64,000 nucleotides of DNA, from NCBI GenBank assembly GCA_008011715.2, contig CP136508.1:186001-250000 (forward strand), given 5' to 3'. The notes beneath the pieces were generated by a model. The model was not told the origin of the DNA. It saw only the letters and a program-made list of their open reading frames with translations, and ran no database searches. Below are positions 20,365-29,763 of this stretch, in pieces. Both the position numbers and the translations under genes were made by a program. Each line of letters opens with the position of its first letter. Position 1 is the stretch's first letter. This DNA is from [Empedobacter] haloabium (GTDB lineage: Bacteria > Pseudomonadota > Gammaproteobacteria > Burkholderiales > Burkholderiaceae_D).

Positions 20365-21588
20365 ATGACTTCCTATTTCTGCCCATGCCCACGCGGCATG
20401 GAAGCCGCGCTGGCCGAGGAGCTGGCCGAGATCGCGCAAACCACCGCCAGCCCTACGCTGAAGGTGCACAACCAGGTGCCGGGCGGCGTGCACTGCTCCG
20501 GTGACCTGTACGACGCTTACCGCATCAACCTGCACTCGCGCATCGCCTCGCGCGTGCTGATGCGCATGGGCGTGTGCCATTACCAGAACGAGAACGACAT
20601 CTACGACCTGGTGCTGGCGCAGCCGTGGGAAGAGTGGTTCGGCATCGACCATACGATCCGCGTCGACGTCACCGCCATCAAGTCGCCGTTGAAGAGCATC
20701 GAATTCACGACGCTGAAGATCAAGGACGCCGTGTGCGACCGTTTCCGCGACATGTACGGCAAGCGCCCGTCGGTCGACACGCGCGAGCCGGACATGCGCA
20801 TCGCCGGCTTCCTCGACCAGCGCCAGTTCATCGTCTATCTGGACACCTCGGGCGAGGCGCTGTTCAAGCGCGGCTGGCGCACCGAGACGGGCGACGCGCC
20901 CCTGCGCGAGAACCTGGCCGCGGGCCTGCTGCGCGTGGCCGGCTGGAAGCCCGGCATCCCGCTGTTCGACCCGATGTGCGGCTCCGGCACGATCCTGTGC
21001 GAGGCCGCGCAGATGGTGCAGGGCGTGCCGCCTGGCGCGCGCCGCCGCTTCGCCTTCGAGAAGTTCCATGACTTCGACCCGGCCCCTTGGCAGGAGATGA
21101 AGGCGGCAATCAAACCGAACCCGCTGCCGACCGAACCCACGATCTTCGGCTCCGACATCTCCGGCGACATGGTCGCAATGACGCGCCACAACCTGAAGAA
21201 TGCCGGTATCCTGTTCGACGTACCGCTCAAGCAGATCGAGGCACAACAGGTGCAGGCGCCGACGGCGCAACCGGGCATCCTGCTGACCAATCCGCCATAC
21301 GGCGAGCGGATCGGCGTGCGCGGCGACAGCACCTTGCCGGAAGACGACCTGGCGAAATCGTTCTACGCCGATTTCAGCAAGACCTTGAAGCAGCGCTTCG
21401 CCGGCTGGACGGCCTACCTGTTCACGGCCGACCTGGGCCTGCCCAAGCTGCTGCGCTTGAAGGAATCGCGCAAGACGCCGTTCTTCAACGGCGCGCTGGA
21501 GTGCCGGCTGTTCCGCTTCGACATGGTGGCGGGCTTCAACCGCCGCGAGGAAGCGCTGCCGAAGGAAGGGCCGCAGCAGGGCGATTGA
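20365..21588 (+). CDS. THUMP-domain class I RNA methyltransferase (RlmL N-terminal type)
   Basis: The 407-residue protein has an N-terminal THUMP RNA-binding region (YFCPCPRGMEAALAEEL up to about residue 165) and a Rossmann methyltransferase with FDPMCGSGTILCEAA (SAM motif) and LLTNPPYGERIG (catalytic NPPY). This corresponds to the m2G2445-forming half of E. coli RlmL; the second RlmK-like half is absent, as in many betaproteobacteria. The ATG at 20365 has AAAGGG upstream. A target in 23S rRNA is likely but inferred. Confidence 0.85.
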   Translation: MTSYFCPCPRGMEAALAEELAEIAQTTASPTLKVHNQVPGGVHCSGDLYDAYRINLHSRIASRVLMRMGVCHYQNENDIYDLVLAQPWEEWFGIDHTIRVDVTAIKSPLKSIEFTTLKIKDAVCDRFRDMYGKRPSVDTREPDMRIAGFLDQRQFIVYLDTSGEALFKRGWRTETGDAPLRENLAAGLLRVAGWKPGIPLFDPMCGSGTILCEAAQMVQGVPPGARRRFAFEKFHDFDPAPWQEMKAAIKPNPLPTEPTIFGSDISGDMVAMTRHNLKNAGILFDVPLKQIEAQQVQAPTAQPGILLTNPPYGERIGVRGDSTLPEDDLAKSFYADFSKTLKQRFAGWTAYLFTADLGLPKLLRLKESRKTPFFNGALECRLFRFDMVAGFNRREEALPKEGPQQGD

Positions 21589-21655
21589 CCCGGTGCGGCA
21601 GCCGGCGTGACGCTAGTCGCGGGACGCCGGATTCGATTGATTAACGATAGAGCGC

Positions 21656-22942
21656 ATGCTGCCAGACACCACTTCCGACATCCCGCCCGATCCCGTGCCG
21701 CCGGTGCCGCCGCGCACCAAGCCTCATATGCGGCCGCTGGGCCGCGGCGCCCTGGCGATCGTGCTGGCATGTCTGTCGATGCTGGGGCCTTTTTCCATCG
21801 ATGCCTACCTGCCCGCCTTCCCCAACATCCAGGCATCGCTGGGCGCATCGAGCCTGGAGGTACAGCAAAGCCTGACGGCCTACATGCTGTCGTTCGCGGC
21901 GATGGTGCTGTGGCACGGCGCGCTGTCGGACGCGTTCGGCCGCCGCAACGTCATCCTGGTTTCCCTGGTGCTGTTCGCCATCGGCACGGTCGGCTGCGCC
22001 GCCGCGCACAGCGTGCACTACCTGTGGTTCTTCCGTGTGCTGCAGGGCGTGTCGGCGGGAGCCGGCGTCGTCGTCGGCCGCGCCATCATCCGCGACCTGT
22101 ACCACGATGCCGAGGCGGCCCGGCTGCTGTCGCTGGTGACGATGATCTTCTCGATCGCGCCCGCGGTGGCGCCGATCATGGGCGGTGTCATCGTCAAGTA
22201 CACCGACTGGCGCACGATTTTCCTGACGCTGTTCGCGTTTGCCGTCGGCCTGTTCGTCGTCTGCTGGCGGCGTCTGCCGGAGACGCTGCCGCTGCACAAG
22301 CGCCAGCCGTTCAACCCGCGCTTCCTGGTCCACAATTACCGCGAGATCCTGGGCTCGCCGCTGTTTCACCTGAAGTCGGGCGTTGTCGCGCTCAACTTCG
22401 CCGGCCTGTTCGTCTACATCACGGCCGCACCCGTCATGCTGCCCACCCAGCTCCATCTGGGCCCCGACCAGTTCGGGTGGCTGTTCATTCCGGCGGTGAG
22501 CGGCATCTTCACCGGCGCGCTGGCGGCGAACCGCATCGCCGGCAAGATGACGTTCTCGCGCCAGATCGGCATCGGCTTCTGCTTCCTGCTGGCGGCCGCC
22601 GGCTGCAACGTGCTGTATCACCTGTTCATGCCGCCGTCGGTTCCGTGGAGCCTGGTGCCGCTGTTCTTCTATACCTTCGGCATGTCCGTCGTCGCGCCGG
22701 CCGCCACCCTGCTGGCGCTGGACCTGTTCCCGCACATCCGTGGCACCGTCGCGTCGTGCCAATCGTTCGAGACGACGCTGGTCGGCGCCATCGTCGCCGG
22801 CGTCGTCGCGCCGGCCCTGGCCGGCTCGGTACTGTGGCTCGCCACAGGCCAACTGGTCGCCACGTCGGCCGCATTGATATTGTGGCTGGTGGCGCGCGGC
22901 TACCGCCAGCGGCTGTCGCTCGATACCGTCAAACAACAGTGA
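21656..22942 (+). CDS. Bcr/CflA-family multidrug MFS exporter
   Basis: The 428-residue protein has about 12 membrane segments. The first loop holds SIDAYLPAFPNIQASLGAS, a clear Bcr/CflA signature, and GALSDAFGRRNVIL is the MFS loop 2-3 motif. RVLQGVSAGAGVVVGRAIIRDLY is the family's motif C-like stretch. Members export drugs such as bicyclomycin, sulfonamides or chloramphenicol; the real substrate is unknown. Confidence 0.87.
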   Translation: MLPDTTSDIPPDPVPPVPPRTKPHMRPLGRGALAIVLACLSMLGPFSIDAYLPAFPNIQASLGASSLEVQQSLTAYMLSFAAMVLWHGALSDAFGRRNVILVSLVLFAIGTVGCAAAHSVHYLWFFRVLQGVSAGAGVVVGRAIIRDLYHDAEAARLLSLVTMIFSIAPAVAPIMGGVIVKYTDWRTIFLTLFAFAVGLFVVCWRRLPETLPLHKRQPFNPRFLVHNYREILGSPLFHLKSGVVALNFAGLFVYITAAPVMLPTQLHLGPDQFGWLFIPAVSGIFTGALAANRIAGKMTFSRQIGIGFCFLLAAAGCNVLYHLFMPPSVPWSLVPLFFYTFGMSVVAPAATLLALDLFPHIRGTVASCQSFETTLVGAIVAGVVAPALAGSVLWLATGQLVATSAALILWLVARGYRQRLSLDTVKQQ

Positions 22943-23080
22943 GCCCGGATTGGGAAAAAAATTTCGCCAAGAAATTTGCCTTCCCGCTAAGGACAGGTAT
23001 ATTTATGCTACCATGAATGTTTAGTTGCTTCGTGTAAATACTTTGGCAACAAAGATTCGCACTTCAACAAGCAGGGTGGC

Positions 23081-25279
23081 ATGCCGCAGCAGGGCAGGAC
23101 CGCCTTTTTCTCGAAGACGTCCGCTGGCGCCAGTGAAACGATGCATCAACCAGACCACGATATCCGCAATCGGCTGCTGATCGCCCGGCTGCCGGCCATG
23201 CCGCAGATCCTGATCAAGCTGATCGAATTGCTGCAGACCGACGATGCCGGCATGCCGGAGCTCGCGGACCTGATCGCCAAGGATGCGGGCATGACGGGCA
23301 AGATCCTGGCCGTCGCCAACAGTTCCGCCTACCAGCGCGGCAACCGCAGCGTGGGCCTGGAGCAGTCGCTCGTCTCGCTGGGCACGGACATGATCAAGAC
23401 GCTCGTCATCAGCGAGTCCGTGTTCCAGACCTTTAACAGCTTCCCGCACTCGGGCGGTACCGACCTGCGCGCGTTCTGGAAGCACGCGCTGGGCGCGGCC
23501 GTGGTGGCACGCGACGCCGCGCGCCTGATGGAGTACCCGCACGTCGAGGAAGCCTACCTGGCGGGCCTGCTGCACAACGTGGGCCGCCTGGCCCTGCTGG
23601 CCACCGCGCCGCGCGAATACGCCACCAACTTCCTCGCGCGCGACGACGCCGACCTGTGCGCCATCGAGCAGCGCACCTTGCAGATCACCCACACGGAAGC
23701 CGGCGCCTGGCTGATCGAGCGCTGGAACCTGGACTCCTTCCTGGCCGACAGCGTGCTGTATCACCACGAGCCGGTCGCGCGGCTGGAGTCGGCCCATCCC
23801 TTGATCCGCATCGTGCGCCTGGCCCATCTGCTGGTCCACCATGCCGACCAGCCGGAGCTGGCCGCCGAGGCGGCCGCCCTGTGCGGCATCGGCGAGCAGG
23901 CGCTGGACGGCATCATGCAGGCCGCCGCGCGCCAGGTGCGCCAGTCGGCCGACTACCTCGGCATCGACCTGACGGGGGCCGACGAGATCGTGGCGCCGCC
24001 GGCCACCATGCCACCGCCGGCCGATCCGGTGCAGCAGCGCCTGCAGGAAGAGGTGCGCAACATGATGCTGGTGTCCGAGATGGGCCAGTCGATCGCGCGC
24101 CAGCAGGGCGAGACCAATATGCTGGAAGCGATGACACGCTCGGCGCGCGTGCTGTTCGATTTCGGCACGGCCGTGATCCTGCTGGAGAACCCCACCGGCC
24201 AGGCCCTGGTGGGCGTGGCGGCGGGCGAACACCAGCAGCGCCTGGCGCAATTCGCCATCGCGCTGGACCGGCCGGGCATCATCGCCAGCGCCGCCGCCGA
24301 ACGTCGTGTGATGCTGGCCACGCGCGGTGCCCAGCCGCTTGGCATCGCCGAGGAGCAGCTGTTCCGCATCCTGGGCACCGAATCGATCGCCTGCGTGCCG
24401 CTGCTGGCCGGCCAGCGCTGCCTCGGCGTGCTGATCGGCGGCGTGGATGCGTGGCGTCTGCCGGACCTGCACAAGCGCGAACGCTTCCTGCAGGCGTTCG
24501 GCAACCAGGCGGCCAGCGCGCTGGAGACGGCGTTGTCCGAGCGCGGCCACGCCAGGCGCCAGATCGCCCACGTGGCGGACGAGTACCGCGACGCCACCCG
24601 CCGCGTGCTGCACGAGGTGAACAACCCGCTGTCGATCATCAAGAACTACCTGTCGGTGCTGGACGCGAAACTGGCACGGCGCGAGCCGGTGGTCTCCGAG
24701 ATGTCGATCCTGAACGAGGAAATCGACCGCGTGGGCCAGCTGATCGGCGGCCTGGCCGACCTGCAGCCGAGCGACGCGGGCCGCGTGACCAATATCGCCC
24801 GCGTCGTCGACGACGTGCTGCGCCTGTTCCGCGCCACCGATTTCCTGCCCGCCTCGGTGCAGGTGCTGGTGCGCATGCTGGACGAGCCGAACGAGGTGGC
24901 CGGCGACGCCGACCTGCTCAAGCAGATCCTCGTCAACCTGGTCAAGAACTCGGTCGAGGCGATGCCGCAGGGCGGCCGCATCGAGATCGCCAATCGCGGC
25001 CACGTCAACCGCGAGCGGCGGCTGTACGTGGAGCTGGTCGTCAGCGATTCCGGCCCCGGCCTGGCGCCGGACGTGCTGGCCAACCTGTTCGGCGCCGTGC
25101 AGAGCCGCAAGGAAGGCAAGCACCATGGCCTTGGCCTGTCGATCGTGCATGGCCTGGTGCGCAAGCTCGATGGCCTGATCACGTGCCGCAGCGGCAAGGG
25201 CGGCACCAGCTTTGAAATTCTCCTGCCCGCGCGCACCGACAAGGTCGGCGCCGGCGTTCCTGCGCGTTTGACGGATTGA
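23081..25279 (+). CDS. HDOD-GAF sensor histidine kinase
   Basis: The 732-residue cytoplasmic protein has an HDOD domain at about residues 25-235 (ARLPAMPQILIKLIELLQ, AGLLHNVGRLALLA), a GAF domain at about 345-490, a HisKA segment with HEVNNPLSIIKNYL (His near 511), and a HATPase with NLVKNSVEAMPQGG and HHGLGLSIVHG. HDOD domains are thought to sense or scaffold signalling without HD catalysis. No membrane segment is seen. The response regulator follows after 14 bases and is the obvious partner. An alternative ATG lies at 23141. Confidence 0.85.
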   Translation: MPQQGRTAFFSKTSAGASETMHQPDHDIRNRLLIARLPAMPQILIKLIELLQTDDAGMPELADLIAKDAGMTGKILAVANSSAYQRGNRSVGLEQSLVSLGTDMIKTLVISESVFQTFNSFPHSGGTDLRAFWKHALGAAVVARDAARLMEYPHVEEAYLAGLLHNVGRLALLATAPREYATNFLARDDADLCAIEQRTLQITHTEAGAWLIERWNLDSFLADSVLYHHEPVARLESAHPLIRIVRLAHLLVHHADQPELAAEAAALCGIGEQALDGIMQAAARQVRQSADYLGIDLTGADEIVAPPATMPPPADPVQQRLQEEVRNMMLVSEMGQSIARQQGETNMLEAMTRSARVLFDFGTAVILLENPTGQALVGVAAGEHQQRLAQFAIALDRPGIIASAAAERRVMLATRGAQPLGIAEEQLFRILGTESIACVPLLAGQRCLGVLIGGVDAWRLPDLHKRERFLQAFGNQAASALETALSERGHARRQIAHVADEYRDATRRVLHEVNNPLSIIKNYLSVLDAKLARREPVVSEMSILNEEIDRVGQLIGGLADLQPSDAGRVTNIARVVDDVLRLFRATDFLPASVQVLVRMLDEPNEVAGDADLLKQILVNLVKNSVEAMPQGGRIEIANRGHVNRERRLYVELVVSDSGPGLAPDVLANLFGAVQSRKEGKHHGLGLSIVHGLVRKLDGLITCRSGKGGTSFEILLPARTDKVGAGVPARLTD

Positions 25280-25293
25280 AGTGTAAGGCAAAG

Positions 25294-27516
25294 ATGAACG
25301 AGCATATTCCAGGTAACGACCACCACGGCGCCACGCCACCGGACTTCTTCCCGCGCCTTTTGCTGGTGGACGACGAACCGCGCCTGCTGTCGTCGCTGTA
25401 CGAACTGCTGCGCGACCGCCAGTACCACCTGGTGACGGCGACCTGCGGCAGCGAGGCGCTGGCCCAGCTGAACCGCCTGCAGTTCGACCTGGTGCTGCTG
25501 GACCTGCGACTGCCGGACATGAGCGGCCACGAGATCATGGACTACATCAACGCGCGCGGCATCGACTGCGACGTGATCGTCATGAGTGGCGACGTCGGCA
25601 TCGAAGCCGCCATCGGCGCGTTGAAGCGCGGCGCCTACGACTACCTGCGCAAGCCGTACAGCCGCGAGGAGCTGCTGAAGACGGTGGAGAACGCGCTGCA
25701 GAAGCGCCGCCTGGCCGTCGACAACCAGAGCATCGCCCAGCGCCTGGAGAACTCCGAGCGCATGTACCGCTACCTGGTGGACAGCTCGCCGGACATCATC
25801 TACACGCTGAACCACGAAGGCCACTTCACGTTCATCAACGACCGCGCCTACCAGCTCCTGGGCTATACGCGCGAGGAACTGATCGGCAAGCACTACTCGA
25901 TCGTCGTGCACGACGAGGACTTGGAGCGCGCCAAATACGTGTTCAGCGACCGCCGGCTGGACGACCGCGCCTCGCGCAGCGTCGAGCTGCGCCTGAAGTG
26001 CAACACGGGCAACGGCAGCGCCGAGCGCACCTTCAGCAACACGCTGATGGCGATCTCGCTGAACGCCCTGGGCATGCACATTCCCGATGGGGAGGGTGGC
26101 CGCAAGCCGGGCCTGCCCGGCATCTACGGGGTGGCGCGCGACATCACGGACCGTAAGCGCGCCGAGGAGATGATCTCCTACCAGGCCTACCACGACATCC
26201 TGACCGACCTGCCCAACCGCATGCTGTTCAAGGACCGCCTGGGGCTGGCCGTGATCCAGGCCAAGCGCAAGCAGACCGAGCTTGCCGTGATGTTCGTCGA
26301 CCTGGACCGCTTCAAGCTGGTCAACGACACCCTGGGCCACGTCAAGGGCGACGAGCTGCTGCAGCAGGCCGCGCTGCGCCTGAAGGAATGCCTGCGCAAG
26401 GGCGATACGCTGGCGCGCCAGGGCGGCGACGAGTTCACCATCGTGCTGCCGGAGCTGCGCGACCGCGCCGACGCCAAGGCGGTGGCGGACAAGTTCCTCG
26501 AATGCCTGCAAAAGCCGTTCGACCTGGACGGCCACGTCGTCCACATCTCGGCCTCGATCGGCATCGCCATCTACCCGAACGACGGCGAGACGATCGACGA
26601 GCTGCTGCGCCATGCGGACATCGCCATGTACCAGGTCAAGGCGCTGGGCAAGAACGGCCACGCCTTCTACCACGACTCGATGTTGGACGTGTCGCACCAG
26701 AAGATCGCGCTGGAGCAGGCACTGCGCCTGGCGCTGGAAAACAACGAGCTGGAGATGTACTACCAGCCGCAGATCGACATGGCGACTGGCCGTATCATCG
26801 GCGCCGAAGGCTTGATGCGCTGGAACCATCCGCAGCGCGGCCTGCTCTCGGCCGGCGAGTTCCTGCCGTTCGCCGAGGAGAACGGCCTGATGCTGCCGAT
26901 CTCGGACTGGATGCTGGGCGCGCTGTGCCGCGACCTGCTGCTGTGGAACGAGGCCGGTGGTGACACGATCCGCCTGTCGCTCAACCTTTCGCCGCAGTAC
27001 CTGGACCGGGGCGATTTTTTCGAGAAGATGCGCGGCGCGCTGACGCGCTATGGCATCTCGCCGGCGCAGATCGAGGTGGAGATCACGGAAAACATCTGCA
27101 TCCGCAATCCGCACTATGCGATCGAGCAACTCAATAAACTGTGCCAGCTCGGCGTGTCGGTCGCCATCGACGATTTCGGCACCGGCTATTCGTCGCTGGC
27201 CTACCTGCACCGCTTCCCGATCCACACGATCAAGATCGACCAGAGCTTCGTCAAGGAGATCCATGACGAGAACGGCCACTACCCGGTGATTCTCGCCATC
27301 ATCTCGATCGCGCGCGGCCTCGGGCTGCACCTGGTGGCCGAGGGCGTCGAGACGGAAGTGCAGGCGCGCTACCTGCAGGCCAACGGTTGCACCACGATGC
27401 AGGGCTACCTGTACTACCGGCCCATGTCGCTGACGTCGTTCATCCACGTGTTGCACGCGCAGGACCAGAGCCGCGTGCCGGACGAGCCGGCGCCCCTGCT
27501 CGCCATCCAGGCATGA
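25294..27516 (+). CDS. REC-PAS-GGDEF-EAL cyclic-di-GMP signalling protein
   Basis: The 740-residue protein begins with a receiver domain (LLVDDEPRLLSSL; phospho-acceptor Asp70 in LLDLRLPDMSGHE), then a PAS domain near 150-285. A GGDEF domain follows with an intact GGDEF at 377-381 and an RxxD (RKGD) inhibitory site 5 residues before it. The EAL domain has EGL at 505-507 and DDFGTGYSSL. Both catalytic sets look usable, so it may make and break cyclic-di-GMP. It probably takes phosphate from the upstream kinase. The ATG at 25294 is preferred over the in-frame TTG at 25276. Confidence 0.9.
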   Translation: MNEHIPGNDHHGATPPDFFPRLLLVDDEPRLLSSLYELLRDRQYHLVTATCGSEALAQLNRLQFDLVLLDLRLPDMSGHEIMDYINARGIDCDVIVMSGDVGIEAAIGALKRGAYDYLRKPYSREELLKTVENALQKRRLAVDNQSIAQRLENSERMYRYLVDSSPDIIYTLNHEGHFTFINDRAYQLLGYTREELIGKHYSIVVHDEDLERAKYVFSDRRLDDRASRSVELRLKCNTGNGSAERTFSNTLMAISLNALGMHIPDGEGGRKPGLPGIYGVARDITDRKRAEEMISYQAYHDILTDLPNRMLFKDRLGLAVIQAKRKQTELAVMFVDLDRFKLVNDTLGHVKGDELLQQAALRLKECLRKGDTLARQGGDEFTIVLPELRDRADAKAVADKFLECLQKPFDLDGHVVHISASIGIAIYPNDGETIDELLRHADIAMYQVKALGKNGHAFYHDSMLDVSHQKIALEQALRLALENNELEMYYQPQIDMATGRIIGAEGLMRWNHPQRGLLSAGEFLPFAEENGLMLPISDWMLGALCRDLLLWNEAGGDTIRLSLNLSPQYLDRGDFFEKMRGALTRYGISPAQIEVEITENICIRNPHYAIEQLNKLCQLGVSVAIDDFGTGYSSLAYLHRFPIHTIKIDQSFVKEIHDENGHYPVILAIISIARGLGLHLVAEGVETEVQARYLQANGCTTMQGYLYYRPMSLTSFIHVLHAQDQSRVPDEPAPLLAIQA

Positions 27517-29063
27517 AGGCCTGCACGCCCGCCACCGAGTTCTTGCGGATCAAGACCCTGGCCGAACAGGGCGTGCCGCAGGCCCAGCACAGCCTGGGCT
27601 TCATGTACTTCAACGGCGACGGCGTGCCGCAAAGCCACGAGCTGGCGATGGCCTGGTATCGCCAGGCCGCCAACGCCGGGCTGGCGCATGCCCAGTACAA
27701 CCTGGGCGTGATGTACCAGAAGGGGCAGGGCGTCGAAGCGGATTTCGCGGAGGCGGCGCGCTGGTACCGGCTGGCGGCGGAGCAGGGCTACGCGGCGGCC
27801 CAGTACAACCTGGGCTGGCTGTACGCCAAGGGCCATGGCCTGCCGCAGGACACGGAGCAGGCGCGCCACTGGTTCGGCGAGGCGGCCGAGCAGGGCGATC
27901 CCGGCGCGCAGAACAACCTGGGCATGATGTACGAGACGGGCAAGGGCGTGCCGCAGGATGCCGCGCTGGCCGTGCACTGGTACCGCAAGGCGGCCGTGCA
28001 GGGTTATGCCCGCGCGCAGTTCAACCTGGCGCTGCGCTTCGACAAGGGCGACGGCGTCGAGCAGGACAGCGCCCAGGCCATCGACTGGCTGCGCCAGGCG
28101 GCCGCGCAGGGGCACGCGCCGGCCCAGTTCAACCTGGCACTGCGCCATGACAAGGGCGACGGTGTGCCGCAGGACAGCGTGCAGGCCATTCGCTGGTATC
28201 GCGCGGCGGCGGAGCAGGGCCACGTCAGCTCACAGTTCAACCTCGGCCTCATCTACGACAATGGTCACGGCGTGCCGCGCGACGAGCGCGAGGCGCTGGA
28301 ATGGTACCTGCGCGCGGCCGCGCAAGGCCATGCGGCGGCCCAGAACAACGTGGGCCAGCGCCACGAGCATGGCCAGGGCGTGCCGCGCGATCCTGCGGCG
28401 GCGGCCGAGTGGTATCGCAAGGCGGCGTTGCAGGGCTTCCCCTCCGCGCAATACAACCTGGGCCTGTTGTACGACAGCGGCAACGGCGTGGCGCGCGACG
28501 AGCGCATCGCCATCGACTGGTACCGCCAGGCCGCCGAGCAGGGCCACCTGCGCGCCCGCTTCGAGCTGGCGCTGCGCTACGAGACGGGCCGCGGCGTGGC
28601 GCAGGACCTGCGCGCCGCGCTGGCGTGGTACCAGCGCGCGGCCGAACAGGATTACGCACCGGCGCAATACAACCTGGGCCTGCTGCACGACCGCGACGAT
28701 GGTCCCGCCCCCAGCGTGGAGCTGGCCAACGGCTGGTACCGCAAGGCGGCCGAGCAGGGCCACGCGCTGGCCCAGTTCACGCTGGCGCTGCGTCATGACA
28801 ATGGCCAGGGCGTGCCGCGCGATTTCACCCAGGCGTTCGCCTGGTATCGCAAGGCGGCCCAGCAGGGTCACGCGCGCGCCCAGTTGAACGTGGGCCTGAT
28901 GTACTTCGCCGGCCAGGGCACGGCGCCGGACATGGCGCAGGCCAGCCATTGGTTCATGCTGGCCGAACGCAATGGCGAGGCGGCCGCGGGCCGTTACCTG
29001 CGCGAGGCCAACGCCCGGCAGGGGGGCGCGCTGGTGCCGTTGGCGGGCGCGCCGGTCGCCTGA
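27513..29063 (+). CDS. Sel1-repeat protein
   Basis: The 516-residue protein consists almost wholly of 13 Sel1-like (TPR-related) repeats of 36 residues, each like AQYNLG.(M/L)Y..G.GV..D...A..WYR.AA.QG. No signal peptide is visible, so it is likely cytoplasmic. Such repeats make protein-interaction solenoids and often accompany signalling proteins. Its ATG overlaps the stop of the GGDEF-EAL gene (ATGA), which argues for co-translation and a shared role. It ends 1 base before the converging LolD-type ATPase gene. Confidence 0.88.
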   Translation: MKACTPATEFLRIKTLAEQGVPQAQHSLGFMYFNGDGVPQSHELAMAWYRQAANAGLAHAQYNLGVMYQKGQGVEADFAEAARWYRLAAEQGYAAAQYNLGWLYAKGHGLPQDTEQARHWFGEAAEQGDPGAQNNLGMMYETGKGVPQDAALAVHWYRKAAVQGYARAQFNLALRFDKGDGVEQDSAQAIDWLRQAAAQGHAPAQFNLALRHDKGDGVPQDSVQAIRWYRAAAEQGHVSSQFNLGLIYDNGHGVPRDEREALEWYLRAAAQGHAAAQNNVGQRHEHGQGVPRDPAAAAEWYRKAALQGFPSAQYNLGLLYDSGNGVARDERIAIDWYRQAAEQGHLRARFELALRYETGRGVAQDLRAALAWYQRAAEQDYAPAQYNLGLLHDRDDGPAPSVELANGWYRKAAEQGHALAQFTLALRHDNGQGVPRDFTQAFAWYRKAAQQGHARAQLNVGLMYFAGQGTAPDMAQASHWFMLAERNGEAAAGRYLREANARQGGALVPLAGAPVA

Positions 29064-29064
29064 A

Positions 29065-29739
29065 TCAATTCAACGGTCCCGGCTGGATGCGGCCGTCGTG
29101 CAGCCGCACGGTGCGGCGCGCCCGCGCCGCGTGTTCCGGCGAGTGCGTCACCATCACGATCGTCGTGCCCTCGGCATTGATGCGGTCCAGGATCTGCATG
29201 ACTTCCTCGCCGTGCGCCGAGTCCAGGTTCCCGGTCGGTTCGTCCGCCAGCAGCAGGCTCGGTTCGGCCACCAGCGCGCGCGCGATCGCCACGCGTTGCT
29301 GCTGGCCGCCGGAGAGCTGGGACGGCCGGTGGTTGCGCCGATGCAGCACGCCCAGCTTGTCCAGCACGGCCTCGATGCGCTGGCGTCGCTCGTGCAACGG
29401 TTTGCCCGAGTACTTCAGCGCCAGCTCGATATTCTCGTAGACGGTCAGCTCGTCGATCAGGTTGAAGTTCTGGAAAATGAAGCCGACGCCGCCGCGGCGC
29501 ATGGCGTTCAGCTGCGCTTCCGGCAGGCCGGCCACGTTGCTGCCCTTGAACCAGTACTCGCCCGCATCGGGCACGTCGAGAAAACCCAGCAGGCTCAGTA
29601 AGGTGGACTTGCCGCAGCCCGAGGGCCCGGTGATGGCGACGAAGTCGCCTTTTTCGATCGACAGGTCGATGTCGCACAGCGCGGTCGTCAGCACCTCGTC
29701 GGTGGCGTAGACCTTGCTCAGGCGGGACAATCTGATCAT
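29065..29739 (-). CDS. LolD/MacB-type ABC transporter ATPase
   Basis: The 224-residue ATPase has Walker A GPSGCGKST, the Q-loop in FIFQNFNLIDELTV, signature LSGGQQQR, Walker B LLLADEPTGNLDS and the H-loop VTHSPEH. EPTGNLDS and the overall length fit the LolD/MacB/FtsE group. It lies 24 bases after the HlyD-type adaptor gene in the same transcript. No permease is adjacent; the only matching permease is the FtsX/MacB-type protein at 43365-45776, at the far end of the RiPP operon. I infer that the three form one exporter for the RiPP product. Confidence 0.88.
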   Translation of the reverse strand: MIRLSRLSKVYATDEVLTTALCDIDLSIEKGDFVAITGPSGCGKSTLLSLLGFLDVPDAGEYWFKGSNVAGLPEAQLNAMRRGGVGFIFQNFNLIDELTVYENIELALKYSGKPLHERRQRIEAVLDKLGVLHRRNHRPSQLSGGQQQRVAIARALVAEPSLLLADEPTGNLDSAHGEEVMQILDRINAEGTTIVMVTHSPEHAARARRTVRLHDGRIQPGPLN

Positions 29740-29763
29740 ATGCGCTCCTGCAAAAATGAGAGT

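Noticed and set aside
24646..27456. Long minus-strand frame opposite the kinase and GGDEF-EAL genes
   Set aside because: It lies opposite two well-supported genes and shows no family features; such antisense frames are common at this GC content.
27513..29063. Regular repeats of about 108 bases, at first sight like a repeat array
   Set aside because: They encode 36-residue Sel1 repeats in an open frame and have no spacer structure.
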